NCBI RefSeq assembly: GCF_013408095.1
Contig: NZ_JACBZF010000003.1
Coordinates: 186,001-250,000 of the forward strand
Source of the DNA: Novosphingobium marinum
GTDB lineage: Bacteria > Pseudomonadota > Alphaproteobacteria > Sphingomonadales > Sphingomonadaceae
Length of the DNA: 64,000 nucleotides
Direction of reading: 5' to 3'
A program made the position numbers and the translations under genes. The notes under the pieces are model-generated. The model saw nothing but the letters and a program-made list of their open reading frames with translations. It was not told the origin of the DNA and ran no database searches. Shown here piece after piece: positions 8,264 to 17,575 of the stretch. How positions within the stretch are numbered: position 1 is the first letter of the stretch; each line of letters opens with the position of its first letter.

Positions 8264-9232
8264 TTGGCCGATGGTCGGCAGCAACCTTCCGGGTCGATAA
8301 TACCGACCGACGAGCGGCGACCGCTGGGCCAGGTAATCGACTTCACCTCGGGCAGGGCGATAGACGTTTCTCCGCCGCGCCGTTCGCCAAGATGGCAATG
8401 GCTTGTCGTGGCCGCGATCGCGGTGATCGCGGCGTTGGCCGGGCTGACCTGGTGGACCAGCGAGCAGGCGCGCAAAGAGCGCGTTCTGGCGGCGGCGGCG
8501 GCCTACGAATCGAGACCGCAACGCATCGAGTTTAGCGATATCGTGCGAGACCCGCTTCCGGCAGGCCTGCCCGACGCAATGCCAACGGAACCAGTGCCCT
8601 ACGCTGCCTCCTCTTCGGGCGATACTACCGAGGAAAGCGCCGGCGTCCTGGCGCCGCCGCCGATGTCCCCCGTGCTGGCTGCCGCGCCCGAGGCTATTCC
8701 GGAGCAAGAGAAATTGTCCGAAGCCGCGCCGCCGAAGCGTGATCGCCGCTCGGTTCCGGTCCTCGTTTTCGATTCGAAGGGCGACACGGCGACGCGGACG
8801 GGGAGCGACGGGATACTGGCCCCGACGCCCGAGCGCTCGTCGACCCGCCAGGAACGGAAAGAGACGGTTCGCACCCCTGCGGCGGCTTCGCTGACGCGCG
8901 GAACCGTGATCCCCGCGATCCTTGAAACCGCCATCAATGCCGAATTACCGGGTTTCGTCCGAGCTGTCGTCAGCACCGACGTACGCTCGCACGACGGGGC
9001 CGGCGTCCTCGTCCCGCGTTCGTCCCGCCTCGTCGGGCGCTACGAGGGAACCGGCGCGGATGCCCGGGTCGTCTGGACAAGGCTCACCCGCCCCGACGGG
9101 ACAGCCGTGAACCTTGGCGCGGGTGCTGCCACCACCGTGGTATCCTCGCGCAGCAAGGGCGACAGCCTGCGCGTCAGGCAGGGTGAACCGGTTCGCGTTT
9201 TCGTCGGAAAGACGGTCGCGCTCCCCGAGTAG
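8264..9232 (+). CDS. Orphan VirB10/TrbI-family protein, antenna region missing
   Basis: Predicted inner-membrane protein with a periplasmic VirB10 domain. TTG start at 8264 with GAGGAG 9 bases upstream; 322 residues. One membrane segment lies at about residues 45-64, then a long proline-rich linker. The C-terminal domain has RGTVIPAILETAINAELPGF, VLVPRSSRLVGRYEG and WTRLTRPDGT. In ordinary VirB10, including the TrbI at 58,525-59,703 in this window, a long stretch with the outer-membrane-crossing antenna follows. Here the sequence passes in about 25 residues directly to the last strand GEPVRVFVGKTV. The protein therefore seems unable to make the usual outer-membrane channel. Confidence 0.82.
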   Translation: MADGRQQPSGSIIPTDERRPLGQVIDFTSGRAIDVSPPRRSPRWQWLVVAAIAVIAALAGLTWWTSEQARKERVLAAAAAYESRPQRIEFSDIVRDPLPAGLPDAMPTEPVPYAASSSGDTTEESAGVLAPPPMSPVLAAAPEAIPEQEKLSEAAPPKRDRRSVPVLVFDSKGDTATRTGSDGILAPTPERSSTRQERKETVRTPAAASLTRGTVIPAILETAINAELPGFVRAVVSTDVRSHDGAGVLVPRSSRLVGRYEGTGADARVVWTRLTRPDGTAVNLGAGAATTVVSSRSKGDSLRVRQGEPVRVFVGKTVALPE

Positions 9233-9259
9233 GCCTGCCGGTTAGCGCGCGCCGGTCGC

Positions 9260-10135
9260 TCATCCCAGCATCCTGCGCATCAGCGCCTGCACGTCTGCGC
9301 CCATGTCCTCGCGCTCGAGGGCTAGGGCGAGAGTCGCTTCCACGAAACCCAGCTTCGAGCCGCAGTCGAAGCGACGTCCTTCGAAAGTGACGGCGTGAAA
9401 GGCCTGCTGGCCGATCATCCGCGCCATTGCATCGGTCAGCTGGATTTCTCCGCCCGCGCCCTTGCCCTGCGTTTCGAGCAGTCGCATGACTTCGGGCTGC
9501 AGGATATAGCGGCCCGACACGATCTTGTTCGACGGGGCTTCCTCGACCTTCGGTTTCTCGACGAGCCCCCTGACTTCGGTGAGCGGCCCGTCGACGTCGC
9601 CCGGAGTGATGACGCCGTACTTGTAGACCTCGTCGTGAGGCACCTCGAGGACGCTGATGAGATTGCCGCCTACGCGGTTGTAGGCATCGACCATCTGCTT
9701 GAGGCAGCCCGGCTCGCCCCACATCAGTTCGTCGGGCAGCAGGATCGCGAAGGGTTCGTTTCCGACGATGTCGCGCGCGCACCAGATCGCGTGGCCGAGG
9801 CCGAGTGGTTCTTGCTGGCGAACCGACGCGACGTTGCCCGGCTCGATCCGGGTACAGTCGAGCACCGAGAGGTCCTTTCCGCGCTCCTTCATCGTCGTCT
9901 CGAGTTCGAATGCGATGTCGAAATGGTCCTCGAGCGCGCCCTTTCCGCGACCAGTGACGAAAATCATCTGCTCGATCCCGGCTTCGCGGGCCTCGTCCAC
10001 CGCGTACTGGATCAGCGGCCGGTCGACCACGCTGAGCATTTCCTTCGGGACCGCCTTGGTGGCGGGCAGGAAGCGGGTGCCGAGCCCGGCGACGGGAAAG
10101 ACGGCCTTGCGAACGGGTTTGCGCGTGTCGGTCAT
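9260..10135 (-). CDS. galU: UTP-glucose-1-phosphate uridylyltransferase
   Basis: Makes UDP-glucose from UTP and glucose-1-phosphate for polysaccharide and lipid glycosylation. 291 residues, normal for GalU. The N-terminal nucleotide-binding segment AVFPVAGLGTRFLPATKAVPKEM is intact. EKP in VEKPKVEEAPSN and DCGSKLGF near the C-terminus also match. It converges on the VirB10-like gene (27 bases apart) and diverges from murA across a 129-base gap that should hold both promoters. Supports the polysaccharide genes elsewhere in the window. Confidence 0.96.
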   Translation of the reverse strand: MTDTRKPVRKAVFPVAGLGTRFLPATKAVPKEMLSVVDRPLIQYAVDEAREAGIEQMIFVTGRGKGALEDHFDIAFELETTMKERGKDLSVLDCTRIEPGNVASVRQQEPLGLGHAIWCARDIVGNEPFAILLPDELMWGEPGCLKQMVDAYNRVGGNLISVLEVPHDEVYKYGVITPGDVDGPLTEVRGLVEKPKVEEAPSNKIVSGRYILQPEVMRLLETQGKGAGGEIQLTDAMARMIGQQAFHAVTFEGRRFDCGSKLGFVEATLALALEREDMGADVQALMRRMLG

Positions 10136-10264
10136 GCTCTGGATCGTGCCCCTCGATTGTTTGCGTGGCGGTTAAAGCTCCTGATCCAAGCGCATGCAAG
10201 CACCGGCGGTTCCTTCCCGGCGGCTCCAACTTGCCGCGTCGGCAATTCGCGCTAATAGGCCGGG

Positions 10265-11548
10265 ATGGACAAGATCATCATTCGCGGCGGCAAGAGGCTG
10301 ACAGGCAGCATCCCGATTTCCGGAGCCAAGAACGCGGCCCTCACCCTGCTTCCCTGCGCTCTCCTCACCGACGAGCCGCTGACCCTGCGCAATCTCCCGC
10401 GCCTTGCGGACATCGACGGTTTCCAGCACCTGCTGAACCAGTTCGGTGTCTCGACCACGATCGCCGGATCACGTCCGGAGGATTTCGGGAGGGTAATGAC
10501 GCTGGAAGCGCCGCGCATCACCAGTTCCGTCGCCCCGTACGAGCTCGTCCGGAAGATGCGCGCCTCGATCCTGGTCCTTGGCCCGATGCTCGCGAGGATG
10601 GGCGACGCGAAAGTCTCGCTGCCCGGCGGCTGCGCCATCGGGAACCGGCCGATCGACCTGCACCTGAAGGCACTCGAAGCGCTTGGCGCGGAAATCGAGC
10701 TGGCGCAGGGGTACGTGCGCGCATCCGCTCCCGATGGCGGCCTGCCGGGCGGGCGGTTCGGGTTTCCCGTGGTATCCGTCGGCGCAACCGAAAACGCCCT
10801 GATGGCCGCGGTCACGGCGCGCGGAAAGTCGACCCTGCACAATGCCGCGCGCGAGCCCGAGATCGTCGACCTGTGCAACCTCCTCGTCGCGATGGGCGCC
10901 GATATCGAGGGTATCGGCACTTCCGATCTCACGATCCATGGCGTTCCGCGTCTCCACGGTGCGACCTACCGGGTCATGCCCGACCGGATCGAGGCAGGCA
11001 GCTATGCTTGCGCGGCTGCCATCACCGCCGGCGAGGTCACCCTGGTCGGCGCCCAGATCGACCAGATGGAAGCGACCGTCCATGCGCTCCGCAACGCCGG
11101 CATTCACGTCGAGCCGAAGGACAAGGGCATCCTCGTCGCCGCCAACGGTGATCTTCGAGCGATCAATGTCTCGACCGCCCCCTATCCGGGCTTTGCGACC
11201 GACATGCAGGCGCAGCTCATGGCGATGCTGTGCTGTGCGAATGGAACCAGCGTTCTTACGGAGACGATATTCGAGAACCGCTACATGCACGTACCCGAAC
11301 TGAATCGCATGGGCGCGCGGATCGAGACATCGGGGCGGACGGCGATTGTCCACGGTGTTCCGAAACTGTCGGGCGCCGAAGTCATGGCGACGGACCTGCG
11401 CGCGTCGATGAGCCTAGTCATCGCAGGCCTTGCGGCAGAGGGCGAAACACAGGTGCATCGCCTCTACCATCTCGACCGCGGTTACGAACGTCTCGAGGAA
11501 AAGCTCGCGCTGGTCGGCGCCGAAGTGGAGCGCGTCGGCGACGATTGA
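10265..11548 (+). CDS. murA: UDP-N-acetylglucosamine 1-carboxyvinyltransferase
   Basis: First committed enzyme of peptidoglycan synthesis; transfers enolpyruvate from PEP to UDP-GlcNAc. 427 residues. The N-terminus has [15 protein letters not shown]. The active-site cysteine, the fosfomycin target, is C123 in [25 protein letters not shown] and [13 protein letters not shown] close the second domain. Start is ATG at 10,265. Usual length and all core motifs are present. Confidence 0.97.
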   Translation: MDKIIIRGGKRLTGSIPISGAKNAALTLLPCALLTDEPLTLRNLPRLADIDGFQHLLNQFGVSTTIAGSRPEDFGRVMTLEAPRITSSVAPYELVRKMRASILVLGPMLARMGDAKVSLPGGCAIGNRPIDLHLKALEALGAEIELAQGYVRASAPDGGLPGGRFGFPVVSVGATENALMAAVTARGKSTLHNAAREPEIVDLCNLLVAMGADIEGIGTSDLTIHGVPRLHGATYRVMPDRIEAGSYACAAAITAGEVTLVGAQIDQMEATVHALRNAGIHVEPKDKGILVAANGDLRAINVSTAPYPGFATDMQAQLMAMLCCANGTSVLTETIFENRYMHVPELNRMGARIETSGRTAIVHGVPKLSGAEVMATDLRASMSLVIAGLAAEGETQVHRLYHLDRGYERLEEKLALVGAEVERVGDD

Positions 11549-11603
11549 CGGAAACCTCCTGCCCTCCTTGCGCGTTGAACGCACAAAGGAAAAGGAGAAG
11601 ACC

Positions 11604-11825
11604 ATGGGCCTCATCAAGTTGGCAGCAGCCGGTGCCGCCGGGTACGCATTCTACAAATACGCAACGCGCGAGAAGACCGAGCACGCCGCCTTCGCGGCAT
11701 CCCAGAACGGAACCGTGCGCGATGCCGGGCCGCAAGCCATGCGGGACGAGCCGCGCCGCTGGCAGAAGACCGATGAGGAAAGCGACGAAAGCTTCCCGGC
11801 AAGCGACCCGCCCGCAAATTACTGA
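11604..11825 (+). CDS. Small protein with N-terminal hydrophobic segment (73 aa)
   Basis: ATG at 11,604 with AAAGGAGAAG just upstream gives 73 residues. The N-terminus MGLIKLAAAGAAGYAFYKYA is short, hydrophobic and ends in an aromatic YxxYKY pattern; the rest is charged and ends with DESFPASDPPANY. I recall the SDESFPASDPP ending as recurrent in small proteobacterial proteins, without a known function. The first 24 residues resemble those of the small protein at 36,033-36,248. A terminator follows within 25 bases. Function unknown. Confidence 0.75.
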   Translation: MGLIKLAAAGAAGYAFYKYATREKTEHAAFAASQNGTVRDAGPQAMRDEPRRWQKTDEESDESFPASDPPANY

Positions 11826-11840
11826 CCCGTCACGTCGCAC

Positions 11841-11878
11841 GAAAAAGGGCGAGGCTTCCGGCCTCGCCCCTTTTTTCA
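11841..11878. terminator. Bidirectional intrinsic terminator
   Basis: The stem GGGCGAGGC pairs with GCCTCGCCC around a short TTCCG-type loop. A-run on the left side and T-run on the right side make it functional in both directions. It sits between the end of the 73-residue gene on the plus strand and the end of the ribbon-helix-helix gene on the minus strand. Confidence 0.85.
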
Positions 11879-12121
11879 TTGCGCCGTCCGGACGGCCTCC
11901 AGCACGAGCCAGACACGGATCGCACTTGCGAGGCCGGGCGGGATGTCGGCCTCGAGCCGCTCGGCATCGATGCGGGCGACAATGGCGTTCAGGGGAACGC
12001 CGCTACGCTCAGCGGCATCCTTGAGCAGATCCCAGAACACGGGTTCGAGGCTTATCGACGTCTTGTGGCCTGCGATCTCCACCGATCGCTTGACCGGCGG
12101 ATGATAGCGGGTTCCAGGCAA
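11876..12121 (-). CDS. Ribbon-helix-helix domain protein
   Basis: 81 residues from a TTG at 12,121, preceded by GGGGACGGG. The segment KRSVEIAGHKTSISLEPVFW is the beta strand and first helix of the alphaproteobacterial RHH_4-type family, followed by AAERSGVPLNAIVARID. Such proteins are presumed DNA-binding, but targets are unknown. The gene starts 13 bases after the phaB stop on the same strand and is probably cotranscribed with it, which might suggest a link to polyhydroxyalkanoate control; that is only inference. The frame could extend upstream into phaB, but family alignment favours this start. Confidence 0.72.
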   Translation of the reverse strand: MPGTRYHPPVKRSVEIAGHKTSISLEPVFWDLLKDAAERSGVPLNAIVARIDAERLEADIPPGLASAIRVWLVLEAVRTAQ

Positions 12122-12134
12122 CGCCCGTCCCCGG

Positions 12135-12857
12135 TCAGTACATGTGCTGGCCGCCATTGATCGAGAGCGTCGATCCCGTCACGAAGGCCGCATCTTCGGA
12201 TGCCAGGAACGCCACGCCGCGTGCGATCTCGTCGGCATGTCCGAGGCGGCCGACCGGGATGCGCGCGACGATCTTCTCGAGTACCGGCTCGGGAACGGCG
12301 GCGACCATGTCGGTATCGATGTAGCCGGGTGCGATCGCGTTGACCGTCACCCCGAATTTCGCGCCTTCCTGGGCCAGCGCCTTGGTGAAACCATGGATGC
12401 CGGACTTCGCGGCAGCGTAGTTGACCTGGCCGTACTGGCCGGCCTGCCCATTGACCGAGCCGATGTTGATGATCCGGCCCCACTTGCGTTCGCGCATCCC
12501 CGGAAACGTCGCTTTCGCCATGTTGAAGCAACCGCCGAGGTTGATGCGCATCACCTCGTTCCAGTCCTCGAAGCTCATCTTGTGCAGCGTTCCGTCGCGC
12601 GTGATGCCGGCGTTGTTGACGACGATGTCGACCGCACCGACCTCTTCGGCGACTTTCGCGCAGCCGTCGAGGCATGCCTGGTGGTCGCCCACGTCCCATT
12701 TGTAAGCCGGGATGCCGGTTTCTTCGCTGAATTCCCGCGCGCGCTCATCGTTTCCGGCGTAGACCGCCACGGGCGTATGGCCGAGTTCCTTCAGCGCCAC
12801 GGAAATTGCGGCGCCGATACCCCGGCTGCCTCCGGTTACGATTGCGACTCGCGACAT
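12135..12857 (-). CDS. phaB: Acetoacetyl-CoA reductase
   Basis: NADPH-dependent reduction of acetoacetyl-CoA to (R)-3-hydroxybutyryl-CoA for polyhydroxybutyrate synthesis. 240 residues, a short-chain dehydrogenase. The N-terminal cofactor site is VTGGSRGIGAAIS, NNAG is in VVNNAGITRDGTLHKM, and the catalytic Ser-Tyr-Lys region is IGSVNGQAGQYGQVNYAAAKSG. The KMSFEDWNEVMRINLGG segment is typical of PhaB rather than FabG. No phaA or phaC is seen next to it. Confidence 0.93.
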   Translation of the reverse strand: MSRVAIVTGGSRGIGAAISVALKELGHTPVAVYAGNDERAREFSEETGIPAYKWDVGDHQACLDGCAKVAEEVGAVDIVVNNAGITRDGTLHKMSFEDWNEVMRINLGGCFNMAKATFPGMRERKWGRIINIGSVNGQAGQYGQVNYAAAKSGIHGFTKALAQEGAKFGVTVNAIAPGYIDTDMVAAVPEPVLEKIVARIPVGRLGHADEIARGVAFLASEDAAFVTGSTLSINGGQHMY

Positions 12858-12984
12858 AGCTGGAACCCCTTCCTGAAAACGGCGTCTCTCGGGATGTGCA
12901 GGCTAGGCGCAGGGCAGTGGCCGCGCAACCGAAGAAGCAGACGTTTCAGGGGCCTGGAGTATTTTCGTGACGGCTGTGTGACGA

Positions 12985-13743
12985 TCAGAACTTGAACTGG
13001 GTTCCGACGTAAACGGCTTGGCTATCGTCCTGCTTGCCGTCGGTGAGGGGGCGAAGCCTGTCCCTGTCCTGCGAATAGCGCACGCCTGCCGTCACGTTGA
13101 GGTTGCGGGTCACGCGATAGCTTCCGCCCACGTCGACCAGTTCTTCGGTATCGCCGGAGAAAGTCCGTGGAGCGCGGCCGGCGGACTGCTTCTCGTCGAG
13201 CACGATGCGGGGACTGAAGCGCGATTCGTCAGGCCTTGCGCCGGGCGACAGGCGAAACTTGGAAAGGTCGGGCAGTTCCGCCCGCTTGCTTTCCTTGGGA
13301 GGAACCAGGTCCTGCACGATATCTTCGTACCCGCGCGACACGCCCAGGCTGAATGCCGTGGGCGCTATGCGCAGCGGCGACGAGGCCGTCTCGCTGCGGT
13401 CACGTGCGAGCGGATGGCGAACGGTGATGGCCCTGGCCGCGTCCGAATCGACCCTGACCGCCACCGTGACAGAGCGGTCCGGACGATTCGGCGTCCCGGC
13501 AGGCGTGAAGCGATAGCGCTGGCCCTTGGCAAGCGAACGCAGGGGCACGGCCCGGGCGAATTCCGCATCGGTTCCGCGCTGCAGGGTCTCGATGGGAGCG
13601 CTCGCAGCCGAAGGGGCGCCCGCTTCGTACCCGGTCGAGAAGGCGAGCACCGCGCTGGGCAGGGCCAGCAGCGAAACCGCACCGCCGATCAGCAGGCCGG
13701 TAGAGATGCCGTTCCGCGCCGGTTCTCCTCCTTTCCAAACCAT
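12985..13743 (-). CDS. Conserved hypothetical exported protein
   Basis: I do not recognise a family. ATG at 13,743 is preceded by AAAAGGAG at 10 bases, giving 252 residues. The N-terminus has a hydrophobic segment (GLLIGGAVSLLALPSAVLA) ending in a signal-peptidase-like site. The C-terminal 50 residues (VDVGGSYRVTRNLNVTAGVRY ... QAVYVGTQFKF) alternate polar and apolar residues and end in phenylalanine, the signature of an outer-membrane beta strand. So it is probably an exported, outer-membrane-associated protein with a short barrel or a single hairpin. Confidence 0.65.
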   Translation of the reverse strand: MVWKGGEPARNGISTGLLIGGAVSLLALPSAVLAFSTGYEAGAPSAASAPIETLQRGTDAEFARAVPLRSLAKGQRYRFTPAGTPNRPDRSVTVAVRVDSDAARAITVRHPLARDRSETASSPLRIAPTAFSLGVSRGYEDIVQDLVPPKESKRAELPDLSKFRLSPGARPDESRFSPRIVLDEKQSAGRAPRTFSGDTEELVDVGGSYRVTRNLNVTAGVRYSQDRDRLRPLTDGKQDDSQAVYVGTQFKF

Positions 13744-14060
13744 TGCCGTCGAACTCCTTTTCAATTCGCCCGCTGCACGCACGCAATGGTGCTGCAACCT
13801 TTGAGCCGGACTCCCCGTGCGAGTCGCATGCCGCAACTTAACATGTCCTAGATGGCATTGTGGATAACATTCGTGCGCGCGGTTTTCGCGAACACCTCGC
13901 GCGCAATTCATCCAGGGTGCAGCGAGCCCGCGTCAGGGAGGCACTTGCAGCAATGCGGGGCGCCCGTACTTGCCGCGCACGCACGCGGGCTATAGAGGCT
14001 CGGGAAAGCGCTTCGCCGTTGTCCGGCGAATGGCGCGCCAAATGGACCTGGAAGGCGACG
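13744..14060. other. Intergenic region between divergent genes
   Basis: About 317 bases between the exported hypothetical gene (minus) and the DUF3576 lipoprotein gene (plus). I see no convincing gene, tRNA or strong hairpin. It must contain the two promoters, but no clear -35/-10 pair stands out. Confidence 0.6.
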
Positions 14061-14525
14061 ATGACCGCTAGAATTTCTCACGAAACCCGCACCCCCGGAA
14101 CGTTCGCGCGTGCCGGCCTCGTCGCCGTTGCCGCGCTCGCGCTGGCCGGATGCGGCGGTGGCGAGCGGCCCAAGGCCGACATCGCCGCGTCGCGCGTCAC
14201 GACGATCGGCGTCAATAGCTACCTGTGGCGCGCCAGCCTCGACACGCTGGCGTTCATGCCGCTTGTACAGACGGACAGCTCCGGCGGCGTCATTGTTACC
14301 GACTGGTACGCCAACCCCGAAAACCCGAACGAGCGGGTGAAGGTCTCGGTGAGCATACTCGATCAGGACCTGCGCGCCGATGCGCTGCGTGTGGCCGCCA
14401 GCCGCCAGGTCGCCCAGGCGAGCGGCTGGGTCAACGCGCCCGTGCAGGCGGCGACGGTACAGAAGCTCGAGGACATCATTCTCACGCGCGCGCGCGATCT
14501 GCGCCGCAATGCGATCGGCGGCTGA
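14061..14525 (+). CDS. DUF3576 lipoprotein
   Basis: 154 residues from the ATG at 14,061 with GGAAGG upstream. A lipoprotein signal ends LALAGC, with the lipidated cysteine at residue 31. The mature part (TIGVNSYLWRASLDTLAFMPL ... GVIVTDWY) matches the DUF3576 pattern, a family found next to leuS or lptE in alphaproteobacteria. Function is not established; location just before leuS-lptE suggests an envelope role. The frame is open upstream to 13,860 but nothing supports a longer protein. Confidence 0.85.
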   Translation: MTARISHETRTPGTFARAGLVAVAALALAGCGGGERPKADIAASRVTTIGVNSYLWRASLDTLAFMPLVQTDSSGGVIVTDWYANPENPNERVKVSVSILDQDLRADALRVAASRQVAQASGWVNAPVQAATVQKLEDIILTRARDLRRNAIGG

Positions 14526-14543
14526 CGGAGGCTTTCCTTCGCC

Positions 14544-17066
14544 ATGAGCGAACGTTTCGATCCGCAGCAGGCGGATATCCGCTGGCAGCGTGCCTGGGAC
14601 GAACGCCAGTGCTTCCGCGCCGACGATGCGAGCGACAAGCCGCGCAGCTACGTGCTTGAGATGTTCCCCTATCCCTCGGGGCGCATCCACATCGGGCATG
14701 TGCGCAACTACACGATGGGCGATGTCCTCGCGCGCTACAAGCGCATGCGCGGACACAAAGTACTCCACCCGATGGGCTGGGACGCCTTCGGCATGCCAGC
14801 CGAAAACGCCGCGATGGAGAAGGGCGTCCACCCGGGCGGCTGGACGCGCGAGAACATCGCCAACATGAAGGCCCAGCTGCAGCGCCTCGGCTTCGCGCTC
14901 GACTGGAGCCGCGAACTCGCCACCTGCGATCCCGAATACTACGGGCACGAACAGGCGCTGTTCCTGAAACTCTACGAAGCGGGCCTCGTCTACCGCAAGG
15001 AAAGCTCGGTCAACTGGGACCCCGTCGACGAGACCGTGCTCGCCAACGAGCAGGTGATCGACGGACGCGGCTGGCGTTCGGGCGCACTGGTCGAGAAGCG
15101 CAAGCTCTCGCAGTGGTTCCTCAAGATCACCGAATTCGCAGACGAATTGCTGGAGGGGTTGTCCGGGCTGGAAAACTGGCCCGACAAGGTGCGGCTGATG
15201 CAGGAGAACTGGATCGGCAAGAGCCAGGGGCTGCAGTTCCGCTTCGACCTGTCGAACGGCGAGGCGGTTGAGGTCTACACCACCCGGCCCGACACGATCT
15301 TCGGGGCCAGTTTCGTGGCGGTCGCCGCGGAACATCCGATCGCGCAGGGCGTGGCAGAGCGATCGCCCGAAGCGCAGGCCTTCATCGAGACGTGCCGCGC
15401 GGGCGGGACAACTGCCGCCGAACTTGAAACCGCCGCGAAGCTGGGCTTCGACACGGGTATCACGGCCAGGCACCCCTTCACCGGCGCCGACCTGCCGGTC
15501 TACATCGCCAACTTCGTCCTGATGGACTACGGGACCGGCGCGATCATGGCGGTGCCGGGCCACGACCAGCGCGACTTCGAGTTCGCGACCAAGTACGCCC
15601 TGCCCATCCCGCGCGTCGTCGCGGCGAACGCGGACGAAGCCTGCAAGCCGTTTGCGGGCGAGGCGGAAAGCGGCGACGGCGTCATCGTCAATTCCGACTT
15701 TCTCGACGGCAAGAGCGTGGACGAGGCCAAGGCCGAAGTCATTTCGCGCGCCGAAGGCGGGGGCTGGGGGCAGGGCAGGACCGTCTGGCGGCTGCGCGAC
15801 TGGGGCGTTTCGCGCCAGCGCTACTGGGGCACGCCGATCCCGTTCATCCATTGCGCCGATTGCGGCGTCGTTCCCGTGCCCGAGGACAGGCTGCCGGTGG
15901 TGCTGCCCGAGGATGTCGATTTCCAGACGCCCGGCAATCCCCTCGTCCGACATCCGGTGTGGAAGCACACCGACTGCCCGAAATGCGGCGGGGCCGCGGA
16001 GCGCGAGACCGACACGCTCGACACGTTCGTCGATTCCTCCTGGTACTTCCTGCGCTTCGCCAGCCAGCCTGCCGACCGACCGTTCGATCCCGACACCATT
16101 GCGAAATGGCTGCCGGTCGAGCAGTACATCGGCGGCATCGAGCATGCGATCCTGCACTTGCTCTACGCGCGCTTCTGGACGCGCGCGCTCGCCCGCGTCG
16201 GCCTGATCGACGTGAAGGAACCCTTCGCCAGCCTGTTCACGCAGGGGATGGTGACGCACGAGACTTACGAGCGCAGGAACCCGCAGAACGGACAGACAAT
16301 CTACTTCAGCCCGGGCGAGGTAGACCGGTCGGGCGAAGCTGCGTCGCTGAAGGACGATGGACAGCCGGTCGAGATCGGGCGCGTCGTCAAGATGTCGAAA
16401 TCGAAGAAGAACGTCGTCGATCCCGACGAGATCGTCGCGACATACGGTGCCGATGCGATCCGATGGTTCATGCTCTCCGACAGCCCGCCGGAGCGAGACC
16501 TGCCGTGGTCCGAGGCGGGCATCGAGGGTTGCGGCCGCTTCGTGCAGCGCCTGTGGCGGCTTTTTGCCCGGTACGACGCCTCGGCCTCGGGCGAGGACAA
16601 GGCGCTTGACCGCAAGCGCGACCAGACCGTCGCCGCCGTGGCCGAGGACATAGAGGCGCTTTCGTTCAACAAGGCGGTCGCGCGGATTTACGAACTGGCA
16701 TCCGCGATCGAGAAGGCCGAACCTTCGGCCAGCCGCTCCGCCGCGATCCGCGCGATGCTGCTGCTCGTCGCCCCGATGATGCCGCACCTTGCCGAAGAGG
16801 GCTGGGCGGCGATGGGAGGCGAGGGGCTCGTTGCAGAGGCCGCATGGCCGGAAGTCGATCCTGCGCTGCTGGTCGATGACGAAGTCACTATCGCCATTCA
16901 GGTGAAGGGCAAGCTGCGCGATACGCTTACGGTCGCCAAGGGCATGTCGAAGGATGAACTCGAAGCCCTTGCCCTTGCCAGCGACAAGGTCCAGCGTGCG
17001 CTCGATGGAGCGGAAGTGCGCAAGGTGATCGTGGTTCCCGACAGGCTGGTGAACCTGGTGGCGTGA
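14544..17066 (+). CDS. leuS: Leucyl-tRNA synthetase
   Basis: Charges tRNA-Leu. 840 residues, full length. The HIGH motif is in YPSGRIHIGHVRNY near residue 50. A zinc-type insertion has CxxC pairs (CADCGVVPV, CPKCGG). The editing domain includes TTRPDTIFGASFVAVAAEHP. KMSKSKKNVVDP is the intact KMSKS loop. Its stop overlaps the lptE start (GTGA), giving a leuS-lptE-holA operon, an arrangement also seen in other alphaproteobacteria. Confidence 0.98.
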   Translation: MSERFDPQQADIRWQRAWDERQCFRADDASDKPRSYVLEMFPYPSGRIHIGHVRNYTMGDVLARYKRMRGHKVLHPMGWDAFGMPAENAAMEKGVHPGGWTRENIANMKAQLQRLGFALDWSRELATCDPEYYGHEQALFLKLYEAGLVYRKESSVNWDPVDETVLANEQVIDGRGWRSGALVEKRKLSQWFLKITEFADELLEGLSGLENWPDKVRLMQENWIGKSQGLQFRFDLSNGEAVEVYTTRPDTIFGASFVAVAAEHPIAQGVAERSPEAQAFIETCRAGGTTAAELETAAKLGFDTGITARHPFTGADLPVYIANFVLMDYGTGAIMAVPGHDQRDFEFATKYALPIPRVVAANADEACKPFAGEAESGDGVIVNSDFLDGKSVDEAKAEVISRAEGGGWGQGRTVWRLRDWGVSRQRYWGTPIPFIHCADCGVVPVPEDRLPVVLPEDVDFQTPGNPLVRHPVWKHTDCPKCGGAAERETDTLDTFVDSSWYFLRFASQPADRPFDPDTIAKWLPVEQYIGGIEHAILHLLYARFWTRALARVGLIDVKEPFASLFTQGMVTHETYERRNPQNGQTIYFSPGEVDRSGEAASLKDDGQPVEIGRVVKMSKSKKNVVDPDEIVATYGADAIRWFMLSDSPPERDLPWSEAGIEGCGRFVQRLWRLFARYDASASGEDKALDRKRDQTVAAVAEDIEALSFNKAVARIYELASAIEKAEPSASRSAAIRAMLLLVAPMMPHLAEEGWAAMGGEGLVAEAAWPEVDPALLVDDEVTIAIQVKGKLRDTLTVAKGMSKDELEALALASDKVQRALDGAEVRKVIVVPDRLVNLVA

Positions 17067-17575
17067 AGCGTCTTGCCGCCTCGCTTGCCGCCATCGGCAT
17101 CGCCTTCGCGCTTTCCGGCTGCGGCCTTAAGCCCATGTACGCTGGTGGCGGCAGCGGCGAAGTGGCGCGCGGGTTGGCGGCGGTCGATGTCGCGGCGATC
17201 CCCGGGCGGTCGGGGTGGCTGGTGCGCAACGCCTTGCGCGACCGGCTCGGCGCAGCAGGCGATGCAACCGCCCGCTACCGGCTCGACGTGAGGCTAGACG
17301 ACACGCTCGAAGGCTTCGCGCTACTTTCGGACGATACCATCGGACGCGAGCGGCGGGCATTGAGGGCGCGGTACCAGCTGGTCGACCTCGCCGACGGGAC
17401 GATCGTGCTCGATGCGACTGCCGGTTCGGACGCCGGCATCGACGTAGTCTCGTCCGAGTACGCAACGATCGCCGCCGAGCAGACCGCGCTCGAAAACCTC
17501 GCCAGGGACGTGGCGGACAGGATCGTCACGCAAGTGGCGCTCGAACTGCGCGAGAGCGGACCGGGAGCGCCGTGA
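17063..17575 (+). CDS. lptE: LPS-assembly lipoprotein LptE
   Basis: Outer-membrane lipoprotein that plugs LptD during lipopolysaccharide insertion. 170 residues from a GTG at 17,063 overlapping the leuS stop. The lipobox is LSGC with cysteine at residue 20, followed by GLKPMYAGG, the typical alphaproteobacterial LptE start. It also overlaps the holA start, so all three genes are coupled. Together with lptA and lptC (20,282-21,480) it represents the Lpt pathway here. Confidence 0.9.
   Translation: MKRLAASLAAIGIAFALSGCGLKPMYAGGGSGEVARGLAAVDVAAIPGRSGWLVRNALRDRLGAAGDATARYRLDVRLDDTLEGFALLSDDTIGRERRALRARYQLVDLADGTIVLDATAGSDAGIDVVSSEYATIAAEQTALENLARDVADRIVTQVALELRESGPGAP

Noticed and set aside
13908..16787. 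959-codon minus-strand open frame
   Set aside because: Lies over leuS, whose HIGH and KMSKS motifs and length leave no doubt. The antisense frame is a by-product of GC-rich codons.
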